A stretch of DNA of 64,000 nt from Pseudo-nitzschia pungens. Lineage: Eukaryota; Bacillariophyta; Bacillariophyceae; Bacillariales; Bacillariaceae. The notes under the pieces were generated by a model. The model was not told the DNA's origin. It saw only the letters and a program-made list of their open reading frames with translations, and did not search any database. Positions 22,196-32,914 of this stretch are shown here, piece by piece. The stretch is taken from NCBI GenBank assembly GCA_037355855.1, contig CM074759.1, positions 1,116,001-1,180,000 of the forward strand, given 5' to 3'. Both the position numbers and the translations under genes were made by a program. Position 1 is the stretch's first letter. Every line of letters starts with the position of its first letter.

Positions 22196-22440
22196 GTTGC
22201 TGCTTGCTGCTTGCAGCCCCCCCCTGTATTATCGACGCGTTGCTGCTGCTTGCTGCTTGCAATCCCCCCCCCCTATATTATCGACGCGTTGCTGCTGCTT
22301 GCTGCTTGCTGTCCCCCCCCCTGTATTATCGACGCGTTGCTGCTGCTTGCTGCTTGCTGTCCCCCCCCCTGTATTATCGACGCGTTGCTGCTGCTTGCTG
22401 CTTGCTGTCCCCCCCCCTGTATTATCGACGCGTTGCTGCT
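22196..22440 (+). repeat. ~48-bp array with poly-C tracts, five copies
   Basis: TATTATCGACGCGTTGCTGC recurs at about 22227, 22276, 22324, 22372 and 22420. Copies are separated by GCTTGCTGC runs and 7-9-base C tracts. Such tracts can form non-B structures and are prone to sequencing error. Confidence 0.92.
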
Positions 22441-22656
22441 ACAGCGCTACAGGGGAAACAGCGCTACAGGGGATACAGCGCTAAAGGGGATACGAGTACA
22501 GCGCTACAGGGATACAGCGCTACAATACAGCGCTACAGGGATACAGGGATACAGCGATACAGGGATACAGCGCTGCAGCGCTACAGCGCTACAGGGGAAA
22601 CAGCGATACAGCGCTACAGGGATACAGCGCTACAGCGCTACAGCGCTACAGGGGAT
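22441..22656 (+). repeat. ACAGCGCTACAGGG short tandem repeats
   Basis: Irregular repeats of CAGCGCTACAGGGGATA and CAGCGATACAGGGATA contain the palindrome AGCGCT. The same family returns at 23068-23158, so the unique-looking DNA between (22660-23065) is bracketed by it. Confidence 0.9.
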
Positions 22657-23371
22657 GAGCGCAGCTCAGCTCAGCTCTGTATCGTACGGTATCGTGACAG
22701 CGCTCCGCTAACTCGTAAAATAACAGAGCTCTGTAGCTCCAGTACTGTATTCTACGGGTAGCGTAGTGTGTGCGGAGTAGCGTAGCGTAGCTCCGCTTAA
22801 TTAGATTCAAAGGTGTGCTAGCGCGTTGGGTAACTGTCTGGGTCAGGTATCCGGTCATAGTACATATTATACACCAATGACCCGACCCCGGCGGTAGCAT
22901 AGTATCTTAGCATGGTAGCATCGTAGGTTAACATATCTAATATTTCGTAGCATTAGCAACCCTAACCTTGTAGCACTCAGCTACACTGTATTAGTGCGGA
23001 TGCTATACCCGGGGTATGTACAACTGGTACAAATCGTACGCGACAACCCTAGTATCTTTGGAGTTAGCACTGCGCTACAGCGCTACAGCGATAAAGGGGA
23101 TACAGCGCTACAGCGTTACAGCGCTACAGGGATACAGCGCTACAGCGCTACAGCGTTATAACCCTTAACCCTAATGGTGGTTCAATAACGAATTTCGACC
23201 CCGGCTCTTAATTTTTCGACCCAAATATTCGAGTTTGCAGCGAAAAATTAATTTTTGGAGCCAAAAAATAATAATTCGAGCTTAAGAAAGACCCTTTCGC
23301 TCCAAATAATAAAAATATTGGAGCTAAAAGCATCTAAAAAAAAAGAGGGGGGTGGTCGAAACGGGTCAAAA
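22657..23371. repeat. Mixed spacer, second AGCGCT array (23068-23158) and right subterminal region
   Basis: 22660-23065 has GTAGCGTAGC- and TAGCAT-type short repeats without long frames. 23068-23158 repeats CAGCGCTACAGCG. 23190-23345 contains short AT-rich words (AATTTTTCGACC, GGAGCC, TTGGAGCT) in both orientations, resembling the left subterminal region at 15660-15760. Confidence 0.6.
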
Positions 23372-23395
23372 TGGTCGAAAATCAGTTATTAGACG
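23372..23395 (-). repeat. Right terminal inverted repeat (24 bp)
   Basis: It is the inverted partner of 15640-15663, with 21 of 24 matching. The next base outward begins GTCGCATGTC. Confidence 0.6.
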
Positions 23396-23723
23396 GTCGC
23401 ATGTCACAGAGCGGCACCTGGTGCACAGAAATTTGTTACATGTATCCTATTATTGTACTAGCTACTGGTGGTCGGCAAGCGGCAAATATTAATATTACAG
23501 TAGTTCTGATTTCGTCGAGTGCGTCGTGCACTTGTACTTGCACACGAAACCAGTGTCTGGTTGGTTTTTCTGTCGTACCGAAATAAATGCCATGTTTTGT
23601 TGCTGTTGTTCTTGTTGTTGCGGGTCGGGCATTGGAATGCACGCGTCGAGAAGAATTGTTTGTGTTTCCGTTGCATTGCGCTGCACTGCACCGCACCGCA
23701 CTGCATTGCACCGCCCCTTGTCA
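23396..23723. other. Spacer between repeat element and next gene
   Basis: This holds the 3' flank of the minus-strand gene starting at 24536. A GCACTGCACCGCACCGCACT run lies at about 23680-23710. No gene is seen. Confidence 0.6.
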
Positions 23724-24536
23724 CTATCGCTTTGCCGGAATCTCCACCACTTGGGTCTCGGTTCGAACCTTTCCGTTGGGTTCCGTGATGGTGCGGGTGA
23801 TGGTCCTGGTAATGTTGCCGCGTGGGTCCATGGTTTCGCTCGTGCTCGTGGAGACCTTGGGTTGCTTCATTTGCCGCGGATCGCCCGTCTTGGGCTTGGC
23901 CGCACCGGCCTGAAAGGCGGCAATGGTGCTCGCGACTCCGGTGTTGTTGTTGTTCTTGTTCGTCGATCTGCCGGCGGTGCCGTACCCGACGGTGTTGTAT
24001 TGGGGAAGTGCGGGGCGGTCGGGCCGTTTGTTGGTGGGCACGTGCGTGGGGATCGCCGCCGCCGATGGCGGTCGCGGATAGCACGCATCGGACGAGTGCC
24101 CCACGCTGGGTTGCGGGCGCTCGTTTTTTCGATCGACCGAGGCCCAGTTCGGCGCAATCTCGTGCTGGGTGGAGTGAAATTCCGGCTTGACCGATCCGGC
24201 CGCGATGGGCGGGGGAGGCTTGACGGTTATCGTTTGCGACGCGGCGGACGATCCGTCGGCACCCGCTGCCGCCGCGGTTTTCGCGGGCGCCTTGGGTTTC
24301 TTTTTGAAGAGGCTCCATTTCTTTTTCTTGGCGTCTTCCTTTTCGGGTGCTGCTCTGGGTGGCTCCGGCCGCGGCTCCTGCGGCTTGGGTTGTCCGTGGA
24401 TCTTGTTCGTCTTTTCGATGTGGTCGAATCGTGCCGCGTCAAACTTTTTCTTTCGCCGGGCCAGAATTTCCGCGTCTTTCTTTCTCATTTCCTCGGCCTT
24501 TTTTTCGGCCTCTGTCATTTGGACGTGCGGTGGCAT
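23724..24536 (-). CDS. Basic, disordered protein with C-terminal TRTITRTIT motif
   Basis: A single exon encodes 270 residues from the ATG at 24536; the frame is open further upstream, but that part is not protein-like. The N-terminus is charged and probably a coiled helix (MTEAEKKAEEMRKKDAEILA), followed by Pro/Lys-rich low complexity (WSLFKKKPKAP) and an Asn/Thr-rich middle. The C-terminus ends in a conserved-looking block, TRTITRTITEPNGKVRTETQ, then VVEI. The divergent neighbour at 25279 ends in a related block. No enzymatic domain is seen and the function is unknown. Confidence 0.7.
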   Translation of the reverse strand: MPPHVQMTEAEKKAEEMRKKDAEILARRKKKFDAARFDHIEKTNKIHGQPKPQEPRPEPPRAAPEKEDAKKKKWSLFKKKPKAPAKTAAAAGADGSSAASQTITVKPPPPIAAGSVKPEFHSTQHEIAPNWASVDRKNERPQPSVGHSSDACYPRPPSAAAIPTHVPTNKRPDRPALPQYNTVGYGTAGRSTNKNNNNTGVASTIAAFQAGAAKPKTGDPRQMKQPKVSTSTSETMDPRGNITRTITRTITEPNGKVRTETQVVEIPAKR

Positions 24537-25278
24537 ATTGGAAATTTTTTTATTCGAATAGAAGTAGTTGTTCTTTCGTGACGAGTGTTGCTCGATCGGG
24601 CGTTTTCGTTCTGGACGAAGAAACAATGATGGATGATGTCTTCGCTGGAAAATTGGGATGCGTCGAATGGATCCCAACCCGTGACGAATGTTTCTGGGTA
24701 TGAATAGCGAAGTGGAATAGAAGACGATTCTCGACAATCGTACTTGTAGACTGATGATCTGAGATGGATCCGGAATCAAACCGTTCGGAGTTAGTCCTGC
24801 CTCTTGCCCAAGTCCAAAGTGTCAACCGGTACCCAGTAAGAATCCGTCAGTGATAAAGTAAGATTACCTACCAAATCTGTTTTTTTCGTTCGTGATACGT
24901 CCACTGTGGAGTCGCAAAAAGTGAGAGACTTTTTGGGATGATACAAAGAGTCAGTCATTCGCGCAAGATCTATGACATTCGCCCCCGAGACTATGACTCT
25001 GTTTTTTATTATCGGGTCACGTCCAATTTTGTTCACGAACTATTGCACCTCGGTGTATTATTGGCGGTTCTCTCCGTTCCCGTCAACAAAATCAAAGAAC
25101 AATTTGTATCACACCGAGATAAATAAATAAGAGGGACCATTGTGCTCCATCGATGGTCTGATGATCTACCGACCCACCAACAACTCACAAAAAGTTTCAG
25201 TTCCGAATTTCTCTGTGCTACGCTCACCGCAATCTTACTCTTTGCTGAACGTAAATTTAAATAGGATATTGTTTCAAC
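24537..25278. other. Divergent intergenic region between two TIT-motif genes
   Basis: 742 bp separate the two divergent start codons, so promoters of both genes should lie here and may be shared. No long frame is supported. AGTAAGATTACCTACC at about 24858-24873 resembles the recurring TTACC word of this window. Confidence 0.5.
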
Positions 25279-25842
25279 ATGGGATGCTGTTGTACGAAAG
25301 AGGCCGATGTCGTCCAACCGGAAGACAAGAACGATCCCTCACCCGATGGAGCCTCCTCCGCTGGAAGTGAGAACTCTGCCGATACAACAACTCCTCAAGC
25401 TCCCGCACACGCCGTTGAAGCAGACGGACCACAGGCACCACCGCCCGGGTGGGGAGGAACGCCGGAAATAGAGGAGGAAGAGGAAGATTACCAAGCACAG
25501 ACCGCGGCCGGCAAAGCCTCGGGACCGCGTGATATTGCCGATATTTCCGGGGAACACGGATACATTAGTGGAACCCGAAAAGACCAAGAGATCAGTGCCG
25601 GCGTAATGGACCGAATCAAGGATCTCGAGGACGCCGGACTGCAAACCAAAAAGAAAATGGGCAGGAAAATGCTCACGCCACGAATCATTACGGACGTGAA
25701 AGAGACTTGGGACAAAGAAGGGAACATTAAACGGGAGATGACGCATTACATCGAGGAACCGGATGGAACAAAACGCACGGAGAAAGAGACTGTCTATCTC
25801 GCACCGGGAGATCCCGATCCCCTGGCAGCAGCCGCCGAGTAA
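25279..25842 (+). CDS. Predicted N-acylated (MGCCC) small protein with C-terminal TIT-like motif
   Basis: A single exon encodes 187 residues. The start MGCCCTKE fits N-myristoylation at Gly2 with palmitoylation on Cys3-5, which would place the protein on a membrane. Residues 10-75 are acidic and Pro/Ala-rich, probably disordered (EIEEEEEDYQ). The C-terminal half is more ordered: RKDQEISAGVMDRIKDLEDA, then RKMLTPRIITDVKETWDKEG and EEPDGTKRTEKETVYL. The last part resembles the tail of its divergent neighbour (I-T...EP-G-..RTE..V). Acylation is predicted from sequence and the function is unknown. Confidence 0.78.
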   Translation: MGCCCTKEADVVQPEDKNDPSPDGASSAGSENSADTTTPQAPAHAVEADGPQAPPPGWGGTPEIEEEEEDYQAQTAAGKASGPRDIADISGEHGYISGTRKDQEISAGVMDRIKDLEDAGLQTKKKMGRKMLTPRIITDVKETWDKEGNIKREMTHYIEEPDGTKRTEKETVYLAPGDPDPLAAAAE

Positions 25843-26642
25843 ATGTAGCAGCCTTAATAACACGACAAAAGGGACCCAATCTATAATTCTGCCATCTAGC
25901 ATCTACAGTCGTTGGCGTAGGTGCACCGGGATGGATTTCTTCTGCCTTTTAGCATCTACAGTTGTTGGCGTGGATACACCGGTATGGCATTTTGAACGAG
26001 CACGAGCACTGCAGTTGCATGTATTCTATCAACTTTTTTTTTGTGTAGCAGCACACACCGTTCCGATGGAAAATGTTTCGCTGCTACATGTTCATTGGAA
26101 TAGGATTAAAAAATATTAGACTGTCACAATCTTACTTCTTATGCAATGAATTGTTCGCGGCATCGCATTATGTTTACTCAATGTTTGCCACGTCAAAATT
26201 GCGGTAGCAATTTCAGTTAGAAATCAATACAATTTCCGCTAGGCCTACTATCATGGAATAACGACCAAGACCGAACGACAAACTAATCAATTTTCTAGAA
26301 ACGATGAGAACCCCATGTTAATGAGCGACAAGATTTTAGCAGACCTTCCCTCGATGGAAAGGGTCCTTTGCCTGCTGTTATGGAAGCTATGTTGCAAGCA
26401 AATAGGCTCGAAGGAGCTTTCTAATACATCTTCTTTGCAAACAAAACACCCATTTCGGCAAAACACATATTGGTTGGACAACGACTCCAATGGGGTAATG
26501 AATATATACATTGGGGAATATTTCATACCCACCCCAAGACATGGTTTCGTGATTTCAAAATCTCGGTGACCTCAGAAACAAACAGTTCTAGGACGCGTGC
26601 TTCAGAGGTGAGTCAGAATATTCTGGTTACGTGTATTATTTT
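25843..26642. other. Intergenic, convergent 3' ends
   Basis: AGCATCTACAGTCGTTGGCGT at 25898-25918 recurs imperfectly at 25951-25971 as a short direct repeat. Small frames at 26287-26569 overlap on both strands without recognisable content. Nothing else is seen. Confidence 0.55.
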
Positions 26643-27437
26643 TTAATCTTCCTCGTCCTCTATTTGTTGATTGACCGTGTCCACCAAGGATTTGACCATG
26701 CCCCTGACTTGCGGTTCCGTTAGTACCTGGCTGTTCATGATCGCATTCAAGATCAAGATCGTGTATTCGGGTCGTGAGCTGTGCACCCACAAAAAGCCAT
26801 TGACTCCTATGCACACCTCAAACGGTATGGATTTGCTCAGCTCGTTCAGAACCAGATTCCTCGGATACAGGAGTTCGCGGGCCAATCCGAGAGGGATTTT
26901 TCGACACGTTCCTCCCTTCAGTTCCCCGTAGGCTCCCTCGTTCGTCATCCAATCCTTGCGAGGAACTCCGGCGTCGTGGGGACCATTCTGACAGGAAAGA
27001 GTCGGGTCCATGGCGGGCGGCATCGTTTCGATCCGCGCATAAATCAGCTTTCCGGCCGAAAAGGTGGGTTTGTTGCGTTTTGTCGCGCCCTCAAAACTCA
27101 GATTGTTCAGGAGGGCCGGATGGGGCCCACCGATGTTGACCCGGTAGATATCGCCACCGGTTCCGTCGCTCGCCACCCGATCCTCGACAATGCCGATCAC
27201 TCGATCTTCCTGGAGGGGACGATACCGCTGGATGTTCTGTTTGACGTAGTAGGTATTGGAACGGTGAACCAGTCGACCCGCGCACGTCGCGAAAACTCTC
27301 TCGTTGTCGCCATTGCTGTCGCCCTCGGTGCGAAGGCCCGTTCCTAGTTTTGGAACGCTTTTCTTCGCCGAAGTCGGCACGATCTTGTCCGTGACATCGT
27401 CGCCGGGGAGGACGATCGACAACGCGGTTGCTGCCAT
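26643..27437 (-). CDS. RRP40: Exosome complex component RRP40 (EXOSC3)
   Basis: RRP40 is a cap subunit of the RNA exosome, which guides RNA into the 3'-5' degradation machine in nucleus and cytoplasm. A single exon gives 264 residues, close to the usual 240-275. The N-terminal domain begins SIVLPGDDVTDK. The S1 domain contains EDRVIGIVEDRVASD and YRVNIGGPHPALL, then LSFEGATKRNKPTFSAG, a family hallmark, and LIYARIETMPPAMDPTLSC. The C-terminal KH domain has FEVCIGVNGFLWVHS. The C-terminus is acidic (EDEED). The ATG is in a good context and no intron is needed. Confidence 0.93.
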   Translation of the reverse strand: MAATALSIVLPGDDVTDKIVPTSAKKSVPKLGTGLRTEGDSNGDNERVFATCAGRLVHRSNTYYVKQNIQRYRPLQEDRVIGIVEDRVASDGTGGDIYRVNIGGPHPALLNNLSFEGATKRNKPTFSAGKLIYARIETMPPAMDPTLSCQNGPHDAGVPRKDWMTNEGAYGELKGGTCRKIPLGLARELLYPRNLVLNELSKSIPFEVCIGVNGFLWVHSSRPEYTILILNAIMNSQVLTEPQVRGMVKSLVDTVNQQIEDEED

Positions 27438-28177
27438 TTTGATGTGTGCGCTTTGAAATCGGTGGGGATTTGATGAGTACGTGTACTCAGTAATACCCGA
27501 ACTCCTTTGTGATCAGACACGTTGTCGCTGCGTAAAGGTTGCTAGATCGTGTTGTTCGATTGGAAAGGATCTGCTATTCGTGCTTCTGGATTCTGAACAG
27601 GGTCGAATGATCGAGAACAAACATCTTTCATCTTTGTCTCATGTTTTTCATTATTTCGTTGGTGATGGGTGATCGATGGGTGTATCTCAACCTGCTCCAA
27701 TCGAGTCCTGAGTATTGGGGGAGCCAGGAAATTTGTTTTTGGAGAAATTTATTTCTTTTTTTATTTTTAAGTTGCTTACAAACACACACACAACACTCTC
27801 ACGACGCATTACGGCAGTCTGCTGTACGCAGAAAAGCATGACTACCGGTACAGCGGGCAAAGCATTTTCAAACCTAAGATAGGAGGCACCGAAGTTACCG
27901 GTGCGAGTACGAGTATCGCTCGTGTCGTGGTCTTTTTTCGAGTTGGGAGATTCAGTCGGTGTTCACAGATTTTAGTAACATCTCTGTCGTGGACAAGCAT
28001 CAGTCTCTGTGTTCTCACAACATCCCAGCAACCAGACTGCCTCCATCGAAAACACATTTGTCGTTGGCTGAGCAGTGTCCGGTTCAAGGTTCGAAGAGCG
28101 GAGTCGCATTTGGGTGAAATATATTGAGGAAGATCTGTGTCGGAACAAGAAGCAAGCAACAAGAACACACAACAATC
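27438..28177. other. Divergent intergenic region (RRP40 / UNC-50)
   Basis: It should contain both promoters. An ACACACACAACACTC run lies at 27782-27800 and poly-T at 27747-27765. No gene is seen. Confidence 0.6.
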
Positions 28178-29129
28178 ATGACCGACGCAACCCGGCACCG
28201 TGGTGGTCTGGTGCTTCCATCGGGAGGTGATCCATTGGCTACGGCTACTCGAAAGACAATGGCTGCTGCAACGTCGGTATCTGCTTCTGCCAGCCACGCG
28301 CAATATCTTTCCAGATTGGTGGATTTTAAACAAATGGACATACAGAGCGCACTCGACCAAATGAAAACACTTCTCTCGACACGACCGCACGTTGTGTACA
28401 AGACGTCCTATTACAGAAAGCAAACGAAAAATCACTGGGCCCGCGATGACCCCGCATTTGCTGCCCTCGAACTTATCTTCCTTACGATCTCGTGCATTGC
28501 GTATTCCATCAGTTTCCGAGTTCCCATCACCGAAGGAATTGCATTCTTTTTATATTCTGTCCTGTTCCACTGGTTGGGTGCGGGTTTCATCATTGCCACC
28601 GCGGGGAGGGAAATGGCCAATCGACACCTGACGGATACCAAATCCAATAGCCACGTTCGACAATCCGTTGAATGGCTCTACGCCTTTGACATTCACTGCA
28701 ATGCCTTCTTCCCGGTCTTTGTGCTTCTCTGTAAGTAATTTATTGACGCAATGCGCACGACGAGAACGACTCTTTGAAATCGAGTCATCCTTGTGTTCGA
28801 CGTCTCTGTCAGTGTCGCTCATCTGATGGTTTTATTTCATCTCCGGAATATCCGTTGCAGACGGTGTCCAGTTCTTTCTATTACCGCTGGTGCTTGGAAC
28901 ATCCTTGTTCGCCCTCATTGTCAGCAACACATTGTACGCTGGCGCTTTTGGTTGGTATTGGTATATCACGCACCTGGGGTACCGTGCACTACCATTTCTA
29001 TCGCAAACCGAAGTATTTCTCTTTCCTGTTGCTGCGATTGCCCTGGTGTACGCGCTGAATCTGATCGGATACCCTTTTGGAATGGGATGGAACGCCTCAC
29101 GAATCATGGCGCACATTTACTTCGATTAG
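28178..29129 (+). CDS. UNC50: UNC-50 family Golgi membrane protein (GMH1 homologue)
   Basis: UNC-50/Gmh1 proteins are multi-pass proteins of the Golgi and ER that bind RNA or Arf-GEFs and help traffic of selected membrane proteins. Exons 28178-28730 and 28861-29129 are joined across a 130-nt intron (GTAAGT...TTGCAG), giving 273 residues. The family signature is clear: LVDFKQMDIQSALDQMK, then YYRKQTKNHWARDDPAF, then WLYAFDIHCNAFFPVFVLL running across the splice into YGVQFFLLPL, then YWYITHLGYRALPFL and a C-terminal NLIGYPFGMGWN. About five to six TM helices follow a roughly 85-residue cytosolic N-terminus. Confidence 0.94.
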
Positions 29130-31191
29130 AGATAGTTGCGACCATCAACCCCCCACTCCCACTGGCCTCTTTTACGAAATCGAGGTTCGGAATCGCTTTT
29201 GGATGAAGTCGCTTCTCGACCGGCAGATTCAATGAGAATGCATTCTGTGCAGAGCACGAACATGACTTTCGGTCACAACAACAGAATCACTAGAACACGA
29301 AACCAGAAACGAACAGCGCCGTGAACACGAATTTTCATACTAAATACTACTTTAATTGCAATAAGAACACTTTTGTGGAATAGAAGAGAGTATTCTGAGA
29401 GATTTCGGTGTGGCGAGAAGTGCTGCGATCTGAAAACAAAAACATCGTTTGATTTTGTTGAACCCAATACGAAACCCTGATCCAAGACGTCGTGCAAACA
29501 ATAATCAGTCCTGCTTTCGGAAGCGTTACTGTAAAATGTTCGGACGCACAAATCTTGCAATGACACAAACAACGCAAACGTGGCAAATTAGGCACTGAAA
29601 CAGAAAACTTCAACAAAAAATGGACTGCTACTAGTAGTAGTAGTAGTAGTAGTAGTAGGGTTGTCACAAAATCATCAGAATGTTGATGAAAATGTTGATA
29701 AAATCCCCAAGGCAAGAACACTCCTGGGCTTTTCTAATGAGAGATTGACCCGTTTTGATAGTTGTAGGGGAAAAAGTCAAGCAAGTTTTTGGTTGACGAG
29801 GTACGTAAATGCAATGGTTAAGTTGTGTCATGTTTTCAGAGTGCTTCTGGGCACCAGCAGTACTAACAGAGCCAAATAATGCACGATATTTCACCGCCAT
29901 ATGCATTATAGTAGTATATTCTTCCAAACAACAATCAATTCGTAATTGTAGCAAGAAGATTTATCCAAAACTCCCTGTCACTCACAGACATAACGGTGCA
30001 AACAAAGCATCATGTAACTATTAATACGATCAAGATTTCGAGTGCTGAACAGAAGAATCAAAGTGGGTGAATCATTATGTTTTACATCAGCACTATAGGA
30101 TGAAGGAGTGGTGACAGATTCCCATTGTACACAAGATTGAACACAATAACAACTTTACCTCCGCAATGCTGTGTTGAAATGCTAGCGCTGCTGTAGTAGT
30201 AGTAAAGAGAAGGAGCATTTCCTTTCTATTTTTCTTCAGATGTACCAACAAAAACTTGTTTTGCGGCAAACAACAACGGTTGTATGGTAACCCTAAGTCT
30301 TACGTTAGCAACTACAAAGTATTACTACTATTATTTTTTAACCAAAAAAAAGGGGAAACGAGAAAAGTTGACCACTTACAACTCGTGTTCCAACTTGTGT
30401 TCTACCGTTACCGGTACCAGTACATTAGAGAGGTGTCCCCCGACAACCCGTTGAAAACGATGGAAGGTAAGGTTACGGGTACAGTTAAGATTTACCTATA
30501 CCGGTACGTGTACTTTCAATTCTTTTTTCAGAGAAATATTTTCAGAATTAATTCCATTTTCAGGTAAGGTCACGTAATTACTAAGTACTTATTGGATCGT
30601 GTTCTATTGTATGTGTGATAAGGTGTACGGAACCTTTCTACAACAGCAGAATAAATGATTCTCAGTTTTGTTGACAGCAACGATAGAATTTGAAATCAAG
30701 TAAGATTACCGACAAAAAGAGTGTAGCTTTGCCTGTGCAAAATCGATTTAGGGCTTATGAAATTTATCGATATCGGTCGTGTCACCCGCTAATGCGAATC
30801 GGGTAAATCTGTCTCCTTAATCAATAAAATTATGCTTTTCGGCATTATTACATCATTACGACGCACCTACCGGTAGAGCGCGAAATAGATTACGCGTGTC
30901 TCTGCAGAACGATCTCTATCTGTTTATTGTTATCACGAAGTAATTATTTATTATTTGTTTCTCTTGGTCTCTTGTTTCCATCGTTCCGGCTTACGCTCAA
31001 GGTTCCAGTGAGCGATAATTTACAATTGAAACGATCCTGTTTTGGTAATGCGGTATTGTTGCTGATGCACTTGTCAATCTGGCTTCAGAACCATTGACCA
31101 CGACACTTGTGCCTTTCTTCTCTTTTCGGCGTATTTACAATTACAGCATATTTCGCTAGTAACAAGAAGTATTAGTACATTACAAGTCAAC
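29130..31191. other. 2-kb intergenic region without a supported gene
   Basis: AT-rich DNA with a (TAG)9 run and several TACCGGTA/GGTACC palindromes around 30410-30505. Frames at 29273-29721 and 30256-30567 have no recognisable content. No RNA gene could be identified by eye. Confidence 0.5.
29632..29658 (+). repeat. (TAG)9 microsatellite
   Basis: Nine uninterrupted TAG units. TAG/CTA repeats are the commonest simple repeat across the window's spacers. Confidence 0.95.
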
Positions 31192-32570
31192 ATGACGGAT
31201 GAAGAAGACTTTATGGACGACGACGACGATGACATTATAATGGGGGAGAGTTTCCAGGATTCCGAAGATGAGGACGATGACGATGACGATGACGACTCCG
31301 ATGCCGGTGAAGTCAGGTATCAGAACGACCAAGACGATGGGAATGCTAACGCTGCAGCGGCTCCGGCTCCGGCGCCCGAGGAAGATAGCGCCGTAGCTCG
31401 CCGCCGAGCAATACAGGGAATCATGCGAGACAATACTCTAAGCGATCAAGAAAAGCGAATGAGAATCCAAGCCCTAATGAGTGGAGGACGGACGGCAGTT
31501 GCACCCGCATCGTCTCCCATCGTGCCACAGCAAGAGCAAATCAAGTGTAATCACTATGAACGGAATTGCAACATTGTTGCTCCTTGTTGTGGTAGAGTTG
31601 TTGGATGTCGTATTTGTCACGACGAGACGAGTCCACCAGGTCATCCTCCCATGAATCGTTTCTTGATTCGTGAAATTGTCTGCAAACGCTGTGGCACGAG
31701 ACAGGCGACCTCGTAAGTTCTGCCCCCAAAATGGAGAATATCTTTCGCAACATCCAAGGCGATCGCCACCTGGCGTCTTGGCGACTAACCTCCTTCCTCG
31801 GTTTGATTTTCCACTACCATTTTAACAGGAATCAATGCATCAATTGCAAGATTCAGTTTGGAGAGTATCACTGCAATAAATGCAATCTTTGGATGAGCAA
31901 GGTAAGACAGTGCTATCCACTTAATTGAATTTTTGAGAAAGAAGAGAACTTTCCATGTTTACTGACACAAAACGCCTTGTCTATTTCGTTCTCCTTGGCA
32001 CAAAAGTCCAAAAAACCTTTTCATTGCGACCAGTGTGGTTTCTGTCGTGTCGGTGGTCAAGAGAACTTTCGGCATTGCTCCGAATGTTGTATGTGTATTT
32101 CTGTGAATGTGTTTCAAAGTCATCGGTGTTTCAAGGATAAATACAAAAACAACTGTCCAGTGTGCAGAGAAGACATGTTCTCTTCGCGCCAGTCTCCCCA
32201 GGATTTGCCCTGTGGCCATGCGATCCATGCCCATTGCTTTCGCAAGTTGGCCGGTTTTGATTACCGCTGCCCGATTTGCAAAAAGACAGTTGTATCCCAG
32301 CAATCTATGGCAGCTGCATGGGAGGCTCGCGCAAGAGATATCGCAGAACATCCAATGCCTAGTGACTTGCAGAGGATAGTAGACATTATGTGCAACGACT
32401 GCGAAACAAAGAGTTACGCACGCAACTGGCACTTTTTGGGGATCCAATGTGGTCATTGCAGCTCGTTCAATACTGTTGTAGAACAGGTGCTTAGTTCCGG
32501 TCCTCAGGGTGGCGACGGTAGTCAAGGAGGCGCTCAAGACGGCAATAATACAGGTAGCGGATCTGCATGA
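31192..32570 (+). CDS. CHY zinc-finger and RING-type E3 ubiquitin ligase (RCHY1/PIRH2 type)
   Basis: Exons 31192-31712, 31829-31901 and 32007-32570 join in frame to 385 residues. The N-terminal 55 residues are extremely acidic (runs of Asp). A CHY finger follows (CNHYERNC, APCCGRVVGCRICHDE, VCKRCGTRQ, then over the first splice CINCKIQFGEYHCNKC). Next come the CTCHY part (HCDQCGFCRVGGQENFRHC) and the C3H2C3-like RING (CPVCREDMFSSRQ, PCGHAIHAHC, CPICKK). A C-terminal zinc ribbon has CNDCE and GIQCGHCSS. All splice junctions restore Cys-ligand spacing, which supports the model. Plant and animal relatives ubiquitinate stress or cell-cycle regulators; the substrate here is unknown. The acidic extension is longer than in most relatives. 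Confidence 0.93.
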
Positions 32571-32914
32571 TATGAATGAATAAACCATTCGTACCCATCG
32601 TTTATTTCATAATTAGCAAGTAATGGATTCAAATCGAAAGGGGAAGAACTAGGAAATAAAGATTGAAACGGCCTGCTTTTTTTTCACATCTAGAGTGATT
32701 TACGTCGTTTCTGCGAGTTCATCTTGGTTCACGTAACGAAATTCAAATCTTAGTTTAAGATTTTATCCGAGCTTGGATTGAAGTAGGTCAAACGCAGGTG
32801 AATGAGCTTTGCTGAAAATTTTTGCTACCTTCTCACAGATGGCGATTGTGTGATTTCCAGTCAAATCGCAGCACGAGAGGACGGCAGACTGACTCCATTC
32901 GTCGTAGTACTTCT
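32571..32914. other. Intergenic, convergent 3' ends
   Basis: A short AT-rich spacer between the ubiquitin ligase (+) and the adaptor subunit gene (-). No features are seen. Confidence 0.6.

Larger units (their letters stand above)
15640..23395. mobile_element. 7.8-kb non-coding element: terminal inverted repeats enclosing many tandem-repeat families
   Basis: The left end CGTCTGATAACTGATTTTAG (15640 onward) and the inverted right end CGTCTAATAACTGATTTTCG (23395 backward) match at 21 of 24 positions over 15640-15663 and 23372-23395. Immediately inside, both ends are rich in GGTCGAAA and GACCC words. Everything between consists of tandem arrays listed separately, plus short spacers. No transposase-like frame is visible; long open frames in it are by-products of repeats whose unit length keeps frame. 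No clear target-site duplication is seen. It could be a non-autonomous DNA transposon that expanded internal satellites, or two solo repeat ends flanking a satellite block by chance. The arrays are certain; the transposon interpretation is inference. Confidence 0.5.

Noticed and set aside
22016..22761. Overlapping plus-strand frames rich in Cys/Ala/Leu and Arg/Tyr
   Set aside because: They translate the ~48-bp and AGCGCT arrays in different frames at once, so they are repeat artefacts.
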